DNA of 64,000 nt from assembly GCA_032622095.1 (NCBI GenBank), contig CP136065.1:117221195-117285194 (forward strand), given 5' to 3'. The notes below the pieces were generated by a model. That model did no database searches. It saw only the letters and a program-made list of their open reading frames with translations, and was not told where the DNA came from. The DNA comes from Siphonodentalium dalli. Its lineage: Eukaryota; Mollusca; Scaphopoda; Gadilida; Siphonodentaliidae. Both the position numbers and the translations under genes were made by a program. Below are positions 23,725-34,039 of this stretch, piece by piece (the first letter of the stretch is position 1; every line of letters starts with the position of its first letter).

Positions 23725-25157
23725 CACCGTGGTGTTGCTTGGTACGCAGATTTTCATATTCTGTGGTCGATCGATAATCCACTGGGCGACTGTATTATTA
23801 TGGTTATTTCGTACTGAGTATAAATCGTTTCGATAGAGTCACGATAGTACAACAAAGATTAGCACATGTGTTTACGTCACCGGTGTACTTGTGGGGCATG
23901 TTTCTATTATGAAGGTTCGCTATCCCGAAGGTCCGCTATTCCGAAGGTTCTCTATTCCGAAGGTTTTTGTTATTTTTAGGTTAATTCTATATTCTAAAGT
24001 ATTGAGACTAATTTGAGAGGGTTCATTATCACATAGATTCTTTTTACGGAGTGTGCGCTCACATCCGAACTGATCATGCGCGCATACCGATAAAGATACA
24101 GGAGGAAATAACTTAACTTAGAACATTAAATGTGATTTTGTTTTGTTTTCGCGGGTTTTCTTGAGATTTAATGTCATTACGTGGGCCCATACTTTTGAAT
24201 TCTTGGCATATAATATGAGTGTTGTGGTATATTGTGGACCCTCCCGCATTGGGACATGACACAGGTACAGTTGACTTAAGTGATGTTCTGTGTGGGCTCC
24301 AATTTGGAGATCAATATTTTAAGGGCCAAATTTAGGATTTTATGGGCCCATACCTTTGAACTCTGGGCATATAATATGAATATTGGGGGCATGTCTCTAT
24401 TCCGAAGGTTCACTATCCAGAATGTCCACTATTCCGAAATTTCTCTGAATGTTCGCTATTTCGAAGGTTCACCAATCAGAAGGTTCGTTATTCCGAAGGT
24501 TCTGTATTCCGAAGGTTTTTGTTATTTTAAGGTTAATTCTATATTCTAAAGTATTGGGAGGGTTCATTATCACGAAGATTCTTTTTATGAAGGAAATAAC
24601 TTAAAACATTAAATGTGATTTTGTTTTGTTTTCGCGGGTTTTCTTGAGTTTAATGTCATTACGTATGACTTTATTTCTCATTAAATATTCACGCCAAGCA
24701 GCCCACACAATTGCTATGTTTCCTTGCGATTTAATGTCATTACGTGTGACCTAATATCTCAATAATCTGAGTGTTTTGGACAAGTCGTGCGTCGTATATC
24801 TAGCCTGCTAAAGGCGAATTATAACAGTGGGGCTATAACGCTCAATGAATACTGGGAACTATAACAAACTGCGCGGCAGAATATCGCTGATTAAACGAGT
24901 ATTAGATGAGCCTAACTGCAATTGTGACTTTGTTTAAAGGCCCACTTAATTTTCGAGTCATTAATTTTTGTTATAGTATATACGGTTTTAATAACAATTT
25001 ATGCCATAAAATTTGAATAAATTACTATAATTCATCACCATTTGAAACTCAGAATCCTTCTATCTCCTAGTTTGAAACACCTTTAAAATACCGCGACAAG
25101 TCGTGCGTCGTATATCTAGCAATTAGCAACTCACATGTCCTCTTCGGCTTTCCATAG
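23725..25157 (-). repeat. Right arm of the inverted pair (matches 1-1412)
   Basis: In reverse complement it follows 1-1412 in order: CTATGGAAAGCCGAAG end, the 470-bp internal duplication, two CCTTCGGAATAG blocks, then the CACCGGTGxCGTAA repeat. It differs from the left arm by scattered changes and by an extra piece at about 24040-24105. It lies wholly inside the 23201-26328 element. Confidence 0.85.
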
Positions 25158-25725
25158 ATTTCAACGTAATTTGATACTTGGGTATTTGTGTCCGGGAAGT
25201 GTTTTGGACGGGTCAAATCGTGAGCCCGACCTGACCTTGACCTTTAAAACTGTCAATGCAAGGTCAATTTGGGTAAAACGGACAAATTTCGGCGAAATTT
25301 GATACCTAGGGATGCTTTTGTCCGGGGAGTGTTTTGAACGGGTCAAATCGTGACATCGGCGTGACCTTGACCTTCAATGTGGTCAATCAAAGGTGAAATC
25401 GGGTAAAACGGATGGATTTCGACGAAATTTGATACCTATGGGTGCTTTTGTCGGGGAAGTGTTTTGGACGGGTCACATCATGACTCCGCCCTTACCTTGA
25501 CCTTCAAAATTGTTAATTAAAGGTCAAGTGGGGTAAAACGGACGGATTTCGACGAAATTTGATACCTAGTGGTACTTTTCTCCGGGTGGGGGTGTTTTGG
25601 ACTGGTCAAATCATGACCCTGACCTGACCTTGACTTTCGAAATAGTCAATTGAAGGTCAAATCGCGCCTTTCGCCGGAAATCAGATGGGAAACATCCCGG
25701 ACGAAGTCGGGCCCATCAGCTTGTG
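25158..25725 (+). repeat. Dispersed element with ~130-bp tandem core, copy 2
   Basis: Four units start with (G/T)GGTCAAATC or GGGTCACATC at 25210, 25340, 25470 and 25603. Each has ACGGAxxxATTTCGxCGAAATTTGATACCTA. The end is ATCCCGGACGAAGTCGGGCCC ATCAGCTTG. It is the same family and orientation as 12420-13295. Confidence 0.8.
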
Positions 25726-26378
25726 TAATAAAGAAGACAGTTTGAAGAAAGTAATGTATAACACGAGAAACGGGAAAACTTGAAATATAGAAGTATGCAA
25801 ATTTCTCACATAAAATTTGAATGCAAGTTTATAGAATAATTGTATTATAATTTATATTTATGGCTAATAATATGATCTTGGTGGCGTTACCATTTCTGAC
25901 TATGGTTTTCTTGTTTATTTATTGTCACGTATAATTACGATTACAATGGAGAATTCATCGTGCGTGGTTGATTGAAAATCTACGGAATATTTTCACCGGA
26001 AAATGCCGAACGCAGTTCGCAAGGTCAACTAAGTTCGCATACTTTAAAAAATATGTAAACACTGCGGCAAACGTTTCTTTTCACATTAAATTACCGCTTT
26101 CAATTCACAACCGATGTGGGTTTCAGATCAAATAGCATGTCTTCTGCGGAAACTATCCGTTTATTGTAGCAATTGTGATATTTTATTTCATATAATTGTG
26201 GTTTTATTTGAGCGGGTCACTAACGCTTAAGTCGTGTCATAGAAATGCATGGGCCTGGAACTCGGACTAAACACTAGCATCTCCATCCCAAAATCTTAGC
26301 TAGTTTTAGTACGAGAAGACTTGGACTAAGCCTATACATGCATGCGGTGTCACTGCATGAGGGCTTTCTTACCTCATA

Positions 26379-26588
26379 CAGTAATGCTCTAATTAATCGA
26401 CTTCTTAACCACAGCAGAATTATGGGTAACGTTTAAGGATTTAGTCGGAAATATGGCTTGTTGCCATTCATCGAAAAGCTCTCGAGAGCTTTCCAATGAA
26501 TGGCAACAAGCCATATTTCCGACTAAATCCTGAAAAGTTATCCATAATTCTACTGTGGTTAAGGAGTCGATTAATTAGAGCATTACTG
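26379..26588. mobile_element. Fully palindromic 210-bp MITE, CAGTAATGC family
   Basis: The two halves are inverted over almost the whole length, meeting at CTCTCGAGAG near 26485. Termini are CAGTAATGCTC and GAGCATTACTG, with TA at both edges (26377-26378 and 26589-26590) as in Tc1/mariner-type MITEs. The arm contains ACCACAGCAGAATTATGG, shared with 9609-10016 and 48252-48497. Confidence 0.9.
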
Positions 26589-27156
26589 TATGGTTTACTT
26601 ATTGACTTAAATCAGGGGGAAAAAACCCTATTTTCATATTATCAGCATCCCTGTCCAAAAAATGGTGTGTAATCACTGGAGCTTTGGTGTCTCAGTCCTG
26701 GAGCTCTAGTTTTTCTTATTAAATCAGCATCTCTTGCACAAATCTATAGTATTTCCATGATCATATAATGTGAATGTGGTGTCACCGAGGGCTTGCTTCC
26801 CCCATATGGTGTGCCTGTATACTCGAAAATTTAAGAAAATCAATTGCGCCCCGACTAATACAGAAAGTAATGTTATTGCAAGTAGCCCCAACTAATATAT
26901 ACCGAAGATAATAACGAACCAAAGCCGCTTTGGGTCGTATATAGGCTATATCTGATTTTGTGACGTCACCAATTATTAACTAATACGACGCTCAAATTTT
27001 TGAATTTGGGGAGCACTTTTGTCGCACAGTAGATCGGTGGGCCTAAAGCATTATTGTCGTAATCGGCTGTTAAGAGGCCAACACAAATCAGTCGATGTGC
27101 AACACTCTCCTATTTATATATCATACAATCATCTATGTGTTTTGTTATTTATAAAG

Positions 27157-28314
27157 TCAGAATACCGAGTTAATAAATGTCAAAATGCCGAGTTAAAAGA
27201 CAGAATTCCAAGTTGATAAAGTCAAAATTCAGAATTAAAAAGTCAGAATTCCGAGTTAAAAAGTCAGAATTCCGAGTTCATAAATTCAGAATTCCGAGTT
27301 TATAAAGTCAGAATTCCGAGTTTATAAAGTCAGAATTCCAAGTTAAAAAGTAAAAATTCCGAGTTTATAAAGTCAGAATTCCGAGTTTATAAAGTCAGAA
27401 TTCCGAACTTATAAAGTCAGAATTCCGAGCTATAAAGTCAGAATTCCGAGTTAAAAAGTCAAAATTCCGAGTTTATAAAGTCAGATTTCCGAGTTAAAAA
27501 GTCAAAATTCCGAGTTTATAAAGTCAGAATTCCGAGTTAAAAAGACAAAATTCCGAGTTATAAAGTCAGAATTCCGAGTTAAAAAGTCAAAATTCCGAGT
27601 TTATAAAGTCAGATTTCCGAGTTAAAAAGTCAGAATTCCGAGTTAAAAAGTCAGAATTCCGAGTTTATAAAGTCAGAATTCCGAGTTTATAAGTCAGAAT
27701 TCCGAGTTATAAAGTCAGAATTCCGAGTTAAAAAGACAAAATTCCGAGTTTATAAAGTCAGAATTCCGAGTCAAAAAGACAAAATTCCGAGTTTATAAAG
27801 TCAGAATTCCGAGTTAAAAAGACAAAATTCCGAGTTTATAAAGTCAGAATTCCGAGTTAAAAAGACAAAATTCCGAGTTTATAAAGTCAGAATTCCGGGT
27901 TTATAAAGTCAGAATTCCGAGTTAAAAAGTCAGAATTCCGAGTTAAAAAGTCAGAATTCCGAATTAAAAAGACAAAATTCCGAGTTATAAAGTCAGAATT
28001 CCGAGTTTATAAAGTCAGAATTCCGAGTTAAAAAGACAAAATTCCGAGTTAAAAAGTCAGAATTCCGAGTTTATATAGTCAGAATTCCGAGTTAAAAAGT
28101 CAGAATTCCGAGTTAAAAAAGACAAAATTCCGAGTTTATAAAGTTCAAAAGTCAGAATTCCGAGTTAAAAAGACAAAATTCCGAGTTAAAAAGTCAGAAT
28201 TCCGAGTTTATAAGTCAGAATTCCGAGTTTATAAAGTCAGATCTCCGAGTTATAAAGTCAAAATTCCGAGTTAAAAAGAGAGAATTCCGAGGTTATAAAG
28301 TCAGATTTCCGTCA
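27157..28314 (+). repeat. ~20-bp minisatellite AAAGTCAGAATTCCGAGTTT
   Basis: About 55-60 units of (A)AAGTCAGAATTCCGAGTT(TAT) run for 1.15 kb. Two main unit types alternate irregularly: GTCAGAATTCCGAGTTTATAA and GACAAAATTCCGAGTTAAAAA. Most units carry an EcoRI-like GAATTC. Edges are more diverged (AATACCGAGTTAATAAATGTC at 27160), as expected for a tandem array. Confidence 0.95.
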
Positions 28315-28743
28315 ATCAAGACTACGCGGAAGTACGATTGGCCTAATTTTTACTCTAATTACTTTTACTGATAATCAACCCAGGAAATATAGGCTTATGT
28401 AAATTTTATTTGAAGGGAATACCAGGGAATCTATAAACATATTTTGATAAATATAAAAAACAAAACAAATAAAACAAAAAAAGCCACAGCTACCCTCATG
28501 TGAGTGGTTTTGCCTTGGTTCGTTAATTACGCTAGCGTATGATCATATTATAATGCTACCACGAGTCGCTCCAACTAAAACAGAAGGTGATACTATTGCG
28601 AGTCAGCCATTTTGATAAAGAAGTTGGGCTAGCTCCCTACCCAATCAAACCAATGAAACCAAGAGGTGACATGTCAATAGGAGTTAATGCTAAGTTATGG
28701 AGAAACCTATTTATTCACCAGGGGTGTTTTGTTACATATAACC

Positions 28744-28852
28744 ATGAATTGCGCAATTGATTGCGCTTAAGCGCAAATAATTACGCTTAAGCGCAATTGA
28801 TTGCGCTTAAGCACAATTAATTATTAAATGTGAATTTGGCCTCCCATAACTG
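28744..28852. repeat. Second CTTAAG palindrome array with inverted flank
   Basis: Three CTTAAG cores in TTGCGCTTAAGCGCAA-like units are followed by AATTATTAAATGTGAATTTG and GCCTCCCATAA, the reverse complement of the flank at 22747-22777. It is therefore an inverted, shorter copy of the 22747-22948 repeat. Confidence 0.85.
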
Positions 28853-29554
28853 TTATTGTGATGGTCTTACAACACCAATTTATCTGTCAACATCTCAGAA
28901 ATATGTCAAATAATACAAATTCTTTATTATATAAACATTGCAAAAATTGGCAAAGCTTTGTCAAAATACTAGTCCTCTGTGGGTGAACAGACCCTCGCCG
29001 GATGGTTTCGATTGTCTTAGTCGGCCGGTATGGGTTAAACACCCGACGATCGTGATCGTCCTCTCGTTTCAGATTGAATGCACCTATTATATAAGATTTT
29101 GGAAACTGAAATATAATTTTTGTAGGTAAATGTGATTCTCAGGTTGTGGGAAGATAATAAAGTTTCGGACACAGACAGACCGACATATTCAACTCTTTTA
29201 TATATATATATAGATGACTCTGATAACTCAAGGTACCCGTCGCGTTGACACCAATGTTGGACACCACATCGTAGAAATTCTAAATTAAAAGGAAAAAGCT
29301 GATTATAATTGACAGTCACAGTCTGGAAACCTCTGCACACTTGACATGTTGCGTACTTCTTATTGCATCAGTTATTCGCGCCGTCAATGCACTGCTACAA
29401 ATTAATTGTTGGATAAAAAATAATAGAGAGCGAACCATGCTGACTACTATTGGTTTACAATTATGTTTTGAAGAGGAACCATGGGCCCTGACTGCATGGG
29501 GTCGCCGTTTAAGTATAATTGCTGCATTTTAATAGATTTTCCGCCTATATACTA

Positions 29555-29740
29555 ACAATCGGATGTGACCGAGATAGACGATTACTGCGGCATTCCGTCG
29601 CGGTACATGACCATGATAAACACTGCTTCATACCGACATACCCCTTCATACATACAATGTATTATCATTATTGCACTGTTCCCGAAATGTGGAACAACCT
29701 TACGAAAATAACCACAATCGTCGGTCAATAAAATACATAT
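29555..29740 (+). pseudogene. Possible LINE polymerase 3' fragment (weak)
   Basis: A 70-codon frame ends with PEMWNNLTK, like the (P)xxWNxLP motif near the C-terminus of CR1/Jockey LINE polymerases, preceded by a run in which F(I)PTYPF resembles SFFPRT. Too short to be sure. Confidence 0.25.
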
Positions 29741-29825
29741 AACAGAATATATTTTAATTGGTCTCCAGAGAAATATGATTGATCGACTTCGTTGATTGAC
29801 TTTGAAATACAGTTTGGGAACTGTG

Positions 29826-30205
29826 CTGAGTTGAATCATTGGGGACCAGTAGAGAAAGCCTTGCATTCAGTGTATTGTTTGCGGACCCAGTACAACAGAT
29901 TATCTCAGGACTGTCGAAACATGGTAGACAGAAATACAAAGTGATCATGGATACACTTAAAAACAGATTTCTACATCGACAGCAGATGTACCGAGCTCAA
30001 CTGCGCTGTATGAAGAGATGACAAGGTCACTCAGTTCAAGAGTTAGGCCAGAAGATTTTTCGAATCACTAATTTAGCTTGTCCGTCTGCATCTCTAGAAC
30101 TGTAAAACAGTTTAGTGATTGGTGCAGTATGCAAAGCCTGGAGTGGTGACCAATATATTTTGTGGAATATTAGAGAACGTGGTGTAGTGACCGTGGACTC
30201 AACAG
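29826..30205 (+). pseudogene. Ty3/gypsy-type gag remnant, part 1
   Basis: The frame at 29839-30021 shows an ALxFSVLFAD..GRQKYKVIMDTLKNRF segment followed by MYRAQL, then after a stop SVQELGQKIFRITNLACPSA. This is the layout of gypsy-class capsid (Yxxl...LxxRF...YRAQL...ESVxELgxxIxRLtxxAyP). Gag packages element RNA into cytoplasmic particles. Several stops are present. The reading is cut at 30205 by an inserted hAT-like element and resumes at 31302. Confidence 0.65.
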
Positions 30206-30322
30206 CAGGGGCGTAGGAACCGGGGGGGGGGGGGCAAGGGGGGTATTTACCCCCCCCCAATATTTTCCAAAGGTTAGTAAAATATTTGGCAAACTAATGA
30301 AGTATCGCCGACGATCGCGGCA

Positions 30323-30835
30323 ATGCACACCCACACGATACATACCCACACCATACATATCTCCATGATACATACCCAAACTATACATACCCAAACGATA
30401 CATACCCATAATATACATACCAACACTATACATACCCACACTATGCATACCCACATTATACATACACACACTATACATAGCCACACTATACATAGCCACA
30501 CTATACATACCCACACTGTACATACCCACACGATACATACCCACACAATATATACCACCACCATACATACCCACGCTATACATACCCACACTATACATAC
30601 CCACATTATACATACCCACACTATACATACCCACACTATACATACCCACACTATACATACTCACACAATACATACCACCACTATACATAACCACGCTATA
30701 CATACCCCCACTATACATACCCAGGATACATACCCCCACGATACCTACCCACTATACATACACACTATACATACCCACGATGCATACCCACACTATTCAT
30801 ACCCACACGATAAATACCCCACGATACATACATGG
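30323..30835 (+). repeat. 15-bp minisatellite ACATACCCACACTAT
   Basis: About 34 units of ACATACCCACACTAT with small variations (CGATAC, ACCACCA). The long open frames it creates on both strands (THTIHTHTIH on one, MYSVGMYSVG on the other) follow from the 15-bp period being a multiple of three and are not genes. Confidence 0.95.
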
Positions 30836-31189
30836 TGATGTGTGTATCCATGTAGTCTACTTTCTCATGGTTGTTTGTGACATATTTACTTTCTGAATAT
30901 CTGATCCCAGTTATGGGAGTAATTTCACATCATTAATGACTAGATAATAACACAACATGAATTCCCATATACCTATTTGTTCATTACACTTTCAATCGGC
31001 CTACCATTTTATGAAATTAAATTACAATTGATAAATGATAAGAATGTTGATCTAATCTATGATAATGTAGTGGGTGGGAAAACAATGTCAGATGGGTCAG
31101 AAGCCACCAGAGAGCCACTTTAAGCTTCCAATGTCAGACAATTTTCCCGGGGGAGGACCCCCGGACCCCCCATAGAGAGGGGGCGACCC

Positions 31190-31248
31190 CACCCCCTCGT
31201 GCTCTCCCCCGCCGACGCCTTCGGCGTCGGGTCATCGCTTCGCGATGA
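31190..31248. other. Two adjacent stem-loops in the hAT-like right subterminal region
   Basis: CCGACGCCTTCGGCGTCGG and CATCGCTTCGCGATG are perfect hairpins, each with a TTC(G) loop, a few bases apart. They lie about 50 bp from the right terminus in a CCCCCGGACCCCCC-rich context. A transposase-binding or structural role is conceivable but unproven. Confidence 0.6.
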
Positions 31249-31301
31249 ATGGTTATACATTCCCCCCAATAAAATTTGCTTGCTACGCCCCTGCTCAGCA
31301 G

Positions 31302-32475
31302 TTCAGTTGGCAGTGTATATTGAATCATTTCGATGAACTATACCTGGGGTGACTGAATCCATGAATCGACCGGTCGAAACATCACCTTGCTATGATCATC
31401 TGTCTCGCCAGGTAGGCAACTTGGCTGGCTAAGCTAGTCGAAGATTTGACGAGAAATAACCATTTCCCACTCGCCACTGAAATGAAGCCTTATTATCCAC
31501 CAGGCTAATGGGAGGGGCGGGATGTCGCAGGGCCCTATGGTAAACTGAACATGGACAATTATTACATGCTATAGCTGCCGCAAGGAGGGACATTGGTCTT
31601 CAGAATGTCCCAGTCGGGCTCATTCAGCGAGAGTACTTAAAACTGACAAATTTCCATTTGGTATACCGAAACTAGTATTACCTATACACATGCCAAAACC
31701 GAGTGAAGACGGTTTGCACATATTAGCAAGAATAAATGGTCTACCTACCCTAACCTAGTGCTCGATACATATGCAGTGCTGCCCATACTGTCAAGACCCA
31801 TTTATATGCAGCTGGATGAATCCAACAGACCACAACTAGTACTGTTGGTACTGTCGATATGACAATGAGCAGCGGCTTCCTGTTCTGAGAAAGGCAGAAT
31901 TCGAACTGGTTATGCAAGAAGATATATATAAACTTAGTACGGTTGTGTCTGATATCGGTTCACAAGGTACTATAGGCCTGGCTTTTATGGAGGAGGCGGG
32001 TTGCAGTATTGATATGGGGAAAGGAGACGTTTGGATAGCCAAAGGTAGCAAGAAGTAAACTGGGACGATGTTCCACGAGTCTGCAACATTGGCATTCATC
32101 CTATGCATGAACTTGTAGTCCATTGAACACTTTATCCAACCGATTCCATAGACTCACGACGGGGTAACTACAGTGATGTATATGATTGAGCCAGTCGAAA
32201 AGCTTGTACTGAAACACAAGATGGTACCAGCTAATGTGGTAGTAACTTACCACAGTACTGATGGACCCATTCCAGTAAGACTGTTAAATCTGACTACTGA
32301 TACGAAGGTTATACATTGTATACAGAACACCCATATAGGGAAACTCATTCCTGTTGAGATATTGGATCTTTTGAAAGTTATACTGAGGATAAACAGGTAC
32401 GTCCTCACATGGAAGACTTGCTGCATGCTGCATGAGCAGGAGACTCGTTTGTCAGATGAACAATTTCGGAAATTC
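31302..32475 (+). pseudogene. Ty3/gypsy-type gag zinc knuckle and protease-region remnant, part 2
   Basis: Gag resumes directly after the target duplication. At 31567-31608 a frame reads CYSCRKEGHWSSEC, a CX2CX4HX4C nucleic-acid-binding knuckle, followed by about 40 further codons to a TAG at about 31756. Further on, fragments match the gypsy protease and linker region: LSTVVSDIGSQGTIG with FMEEAGCSID (31920-32020), then IEPVEKLVLKHKMVPANVVV and PIPVRLLNLTTDT..HIGKLIPVE (32185-32370). Near 32410-32470 is an LSDEQFRKFK-like linker that usually precedes reverse transcriptase. No polymerase, integrase or LTR is visible. Multiple stops and frameshifts. Confidence 0.65.
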
Positions 32476-32954
32476 AAAACTCTTCGTTACATACATTACA
32501 AAATTCATTCTTTTATATTTTGGGGCCACCGCCGTATTACACCTGCTAAATTTGTATTCCTCCTGTATTTATAGACTTTGCAGTAGTCTCTTAATTCAGT
32601 TAACACAGCGTTAACATATCACCCGGTTTTGATTAAAGACATATTATGGACTTGTTCGGTGCGATAAACTGATAAGTTGGTACTCAGGCGCTATGCCAAG
32701 TGTGGGGATGTAGCATTGTACTAGCATTACCGATAATTTCAAAGAAATAAACCATAACGCTCCATAGATATCATTGTCTGAACTACGCTTATAATTGTAA
32801 TTTTTTACATCTAGATTCGGGACGCTGCGATCGGCGATAAACTAACGCAAATTATTTCGCAAACGAGCTAGAGTCATTGCATTTAATTAATATATAAGAA
32901 TGACGTGTGGGTACTGTAAATTTGGATTAATATGCGTAAAAATAACCACTTTAA

Positions 32955-33402
32955 AGGCACGTGAGGCCTTAATTGTCGAAAATATTCACATTTGTTCCAA
33001 ACACCGTAAACAGAAAAACATTAAAACGCACACAGTTTCGTTCATATATATTTTACCTAAGCAAGAGCCTGATTGGGTTACAGAGGACAACACACTGCTA
33101 CTGGCTAATCACACACAAATGGCATAAACGCTCTTTATTAGTTCCATATCAGGAATTCACCAACAAAGAACGCTCTTTATGTTTACCATCATAATATAAA
33201 CAAACACCAGAAAAGTTACTTTTTATGCTTTTGTTTACATAACAATGGTTAAACATATGAGAATAACATACTGTTTATGCGATATTTCTGATTTATATAC
33301 GGACACAGTCTGTCTACATTTTGATGTTCTTTCTGTTTGTGGCGGTTTTTGACGGGTGGAAATATTTTCACAGGATACCCACCGCCAAGGCCAACCGTAC
33401 CT
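32955..33402. mobile_element. TTAA-flanked MITE (448 bp), family B, copy 1
   Basis: Termini AGGCACG and CGTACCT are inverted with one change. TTAA abuts both sides (32951-32954 and 33403-33406). The right subterminal part has GGCGGTTTTTGACGGGTGG and CCCACCGCC, able to pair. It matches 51997-52502 closely in the same orientation. No coding sequence. Confidence 0.85.
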
Positions 33403-33439
33403 TTAAACAATATTTTTCTCCTGTTCTATTTGATCACAC

Positions 33440-34035
33440 TACCGGAGTGTTTCACATCACTAACGAGTTTTGATGAAACTAACGAGTTTTTATGTAAAAT
33501 CGCCAGCTTTTGATGTAAAAATAAGGTCACCACTTTTGAAGTAAAATCGCCAGCTGTTGTAAAAAAAAAACAGGCAACGAGATTTGAAGTAACAAAAACA
33601 CCAGATTTTGATGTAAAATCACCAGTCGATTTTGGACACCTTTGACGTGTGTCAGAAGGAATTCAGTCATATCTGGAGTCTGACCACGGACAAGAGGACC
33701 CACACCGGGGATAACCCATACGAATGTGACGTGTGTCAGACTTAATTCAGTCATAGCTGGAGTCTGATAATGCTCAAGAGGACCAACGCCGGTGATCGAC
33801 CATACGAGTCTGACGTGTGCCATGAGACATTTAGTGAAATTCCAAAAGCCTAACAACACATAAAATAATTCATACCGGCGATCGCACACACGTCTGTGAC
33901 ATGTGTCAGAATGAATTCAGTCATATCTGGAGGACCAACATCCACACATACCATCGGCCATTTCGTGATTCCGAAAATCTGGCAACACACAAGAGAATGC
34001 ACACCGATGATCGCCCATACGAGTGTGACGTGGCT
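33440..34035 (+). pseudogene. Broken C2H2 zinc-finger gene, copy 1
   Basis: From 33640 the reading gives [30 protein letters not shown], then further fingers with HTGDRPYE linkers, some Cys or His lost, and frame changes (for example a stop after CQT at about 33742). At least four finger remnants can be followed to about 34030. C2H2 arrays bind DNA, but this copy is dead. The part before it (33440-33640) is a run of AATCGCCAG..TTTTGAxGTAAAA repeats. The whole unit matches 36990-37690 in reverse orientation. Confidence 0.75.
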
Positions 34036-34039
34036 ATGG

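Larger units (their letters stand above)
23201..26328. mobile_element. 3,128-bp DNA transposon with identical 97-bp TIRs and 9-bp TSD
   Basis: 23201-23297 and the reverse complement of 26232-26328 match at all 97 positions compared by eye (start TAGTCCAAGTCTTCTCGTAC). Both outer sides carry the direct repeat AGCCTATAC (23192-23200 and 26329-26337), a 9-bp target duplication. Nine-base duplications with long TIRs point to Mutator-like elements, though Merlin-type 8-9 bp duplications are not excluded. The interior has no transposase. It holds a unique left part with AAAATGGCGGCCCCC (23585), a CACCGGTG repeat, the 1.3 kb inverted arm, a 130-bp tandem array, a short repeat and a unique right part. 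It is non-autonomous, and its cargo matches other loci in the window. Confidence 0.85.
30206..31293. mobile_element. Non-autonomous hAT-like transposon, 1,088 bp
   Basis: Termini CAGGGGCGTAG (30206) and CTACGCCCCTG (ending 31293) are perfect 11-bp inverts. The flanks CTCAACAG (30198-30205) and CTCAGCAG (31294-31301) are an 8-bp target duplication with one change, as expected for hAT. It carries no transposase. Its interior holds G/C runs at 30222-30258, a 15-bp minisatellite, and a GC-rich right subterminal part with two UUCG-type hairpins. It sits inside a gypsy gag. Confidence 0.85.

Noticed and set aside
1-25157. A single 25 kb giant transposon bounded by the 1.4 kb inverted arms
   Set aside because: The right arm lies inside a 3.1 kb element with its own TIRs and target duplication, so the arms are better explained as two copies of a repeat.
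27157-28314. CRISPR-like array
   Set aside because: Units are contiguous without unique spacers; it is a minisatellite in eukaryotic DNA.
30170-30838. Long open frames on both strands (189 and 171 codons)
   Set aside because: They read only a 15-bp minisatellite whose period is a multiple of three; stops are avoided automatically.
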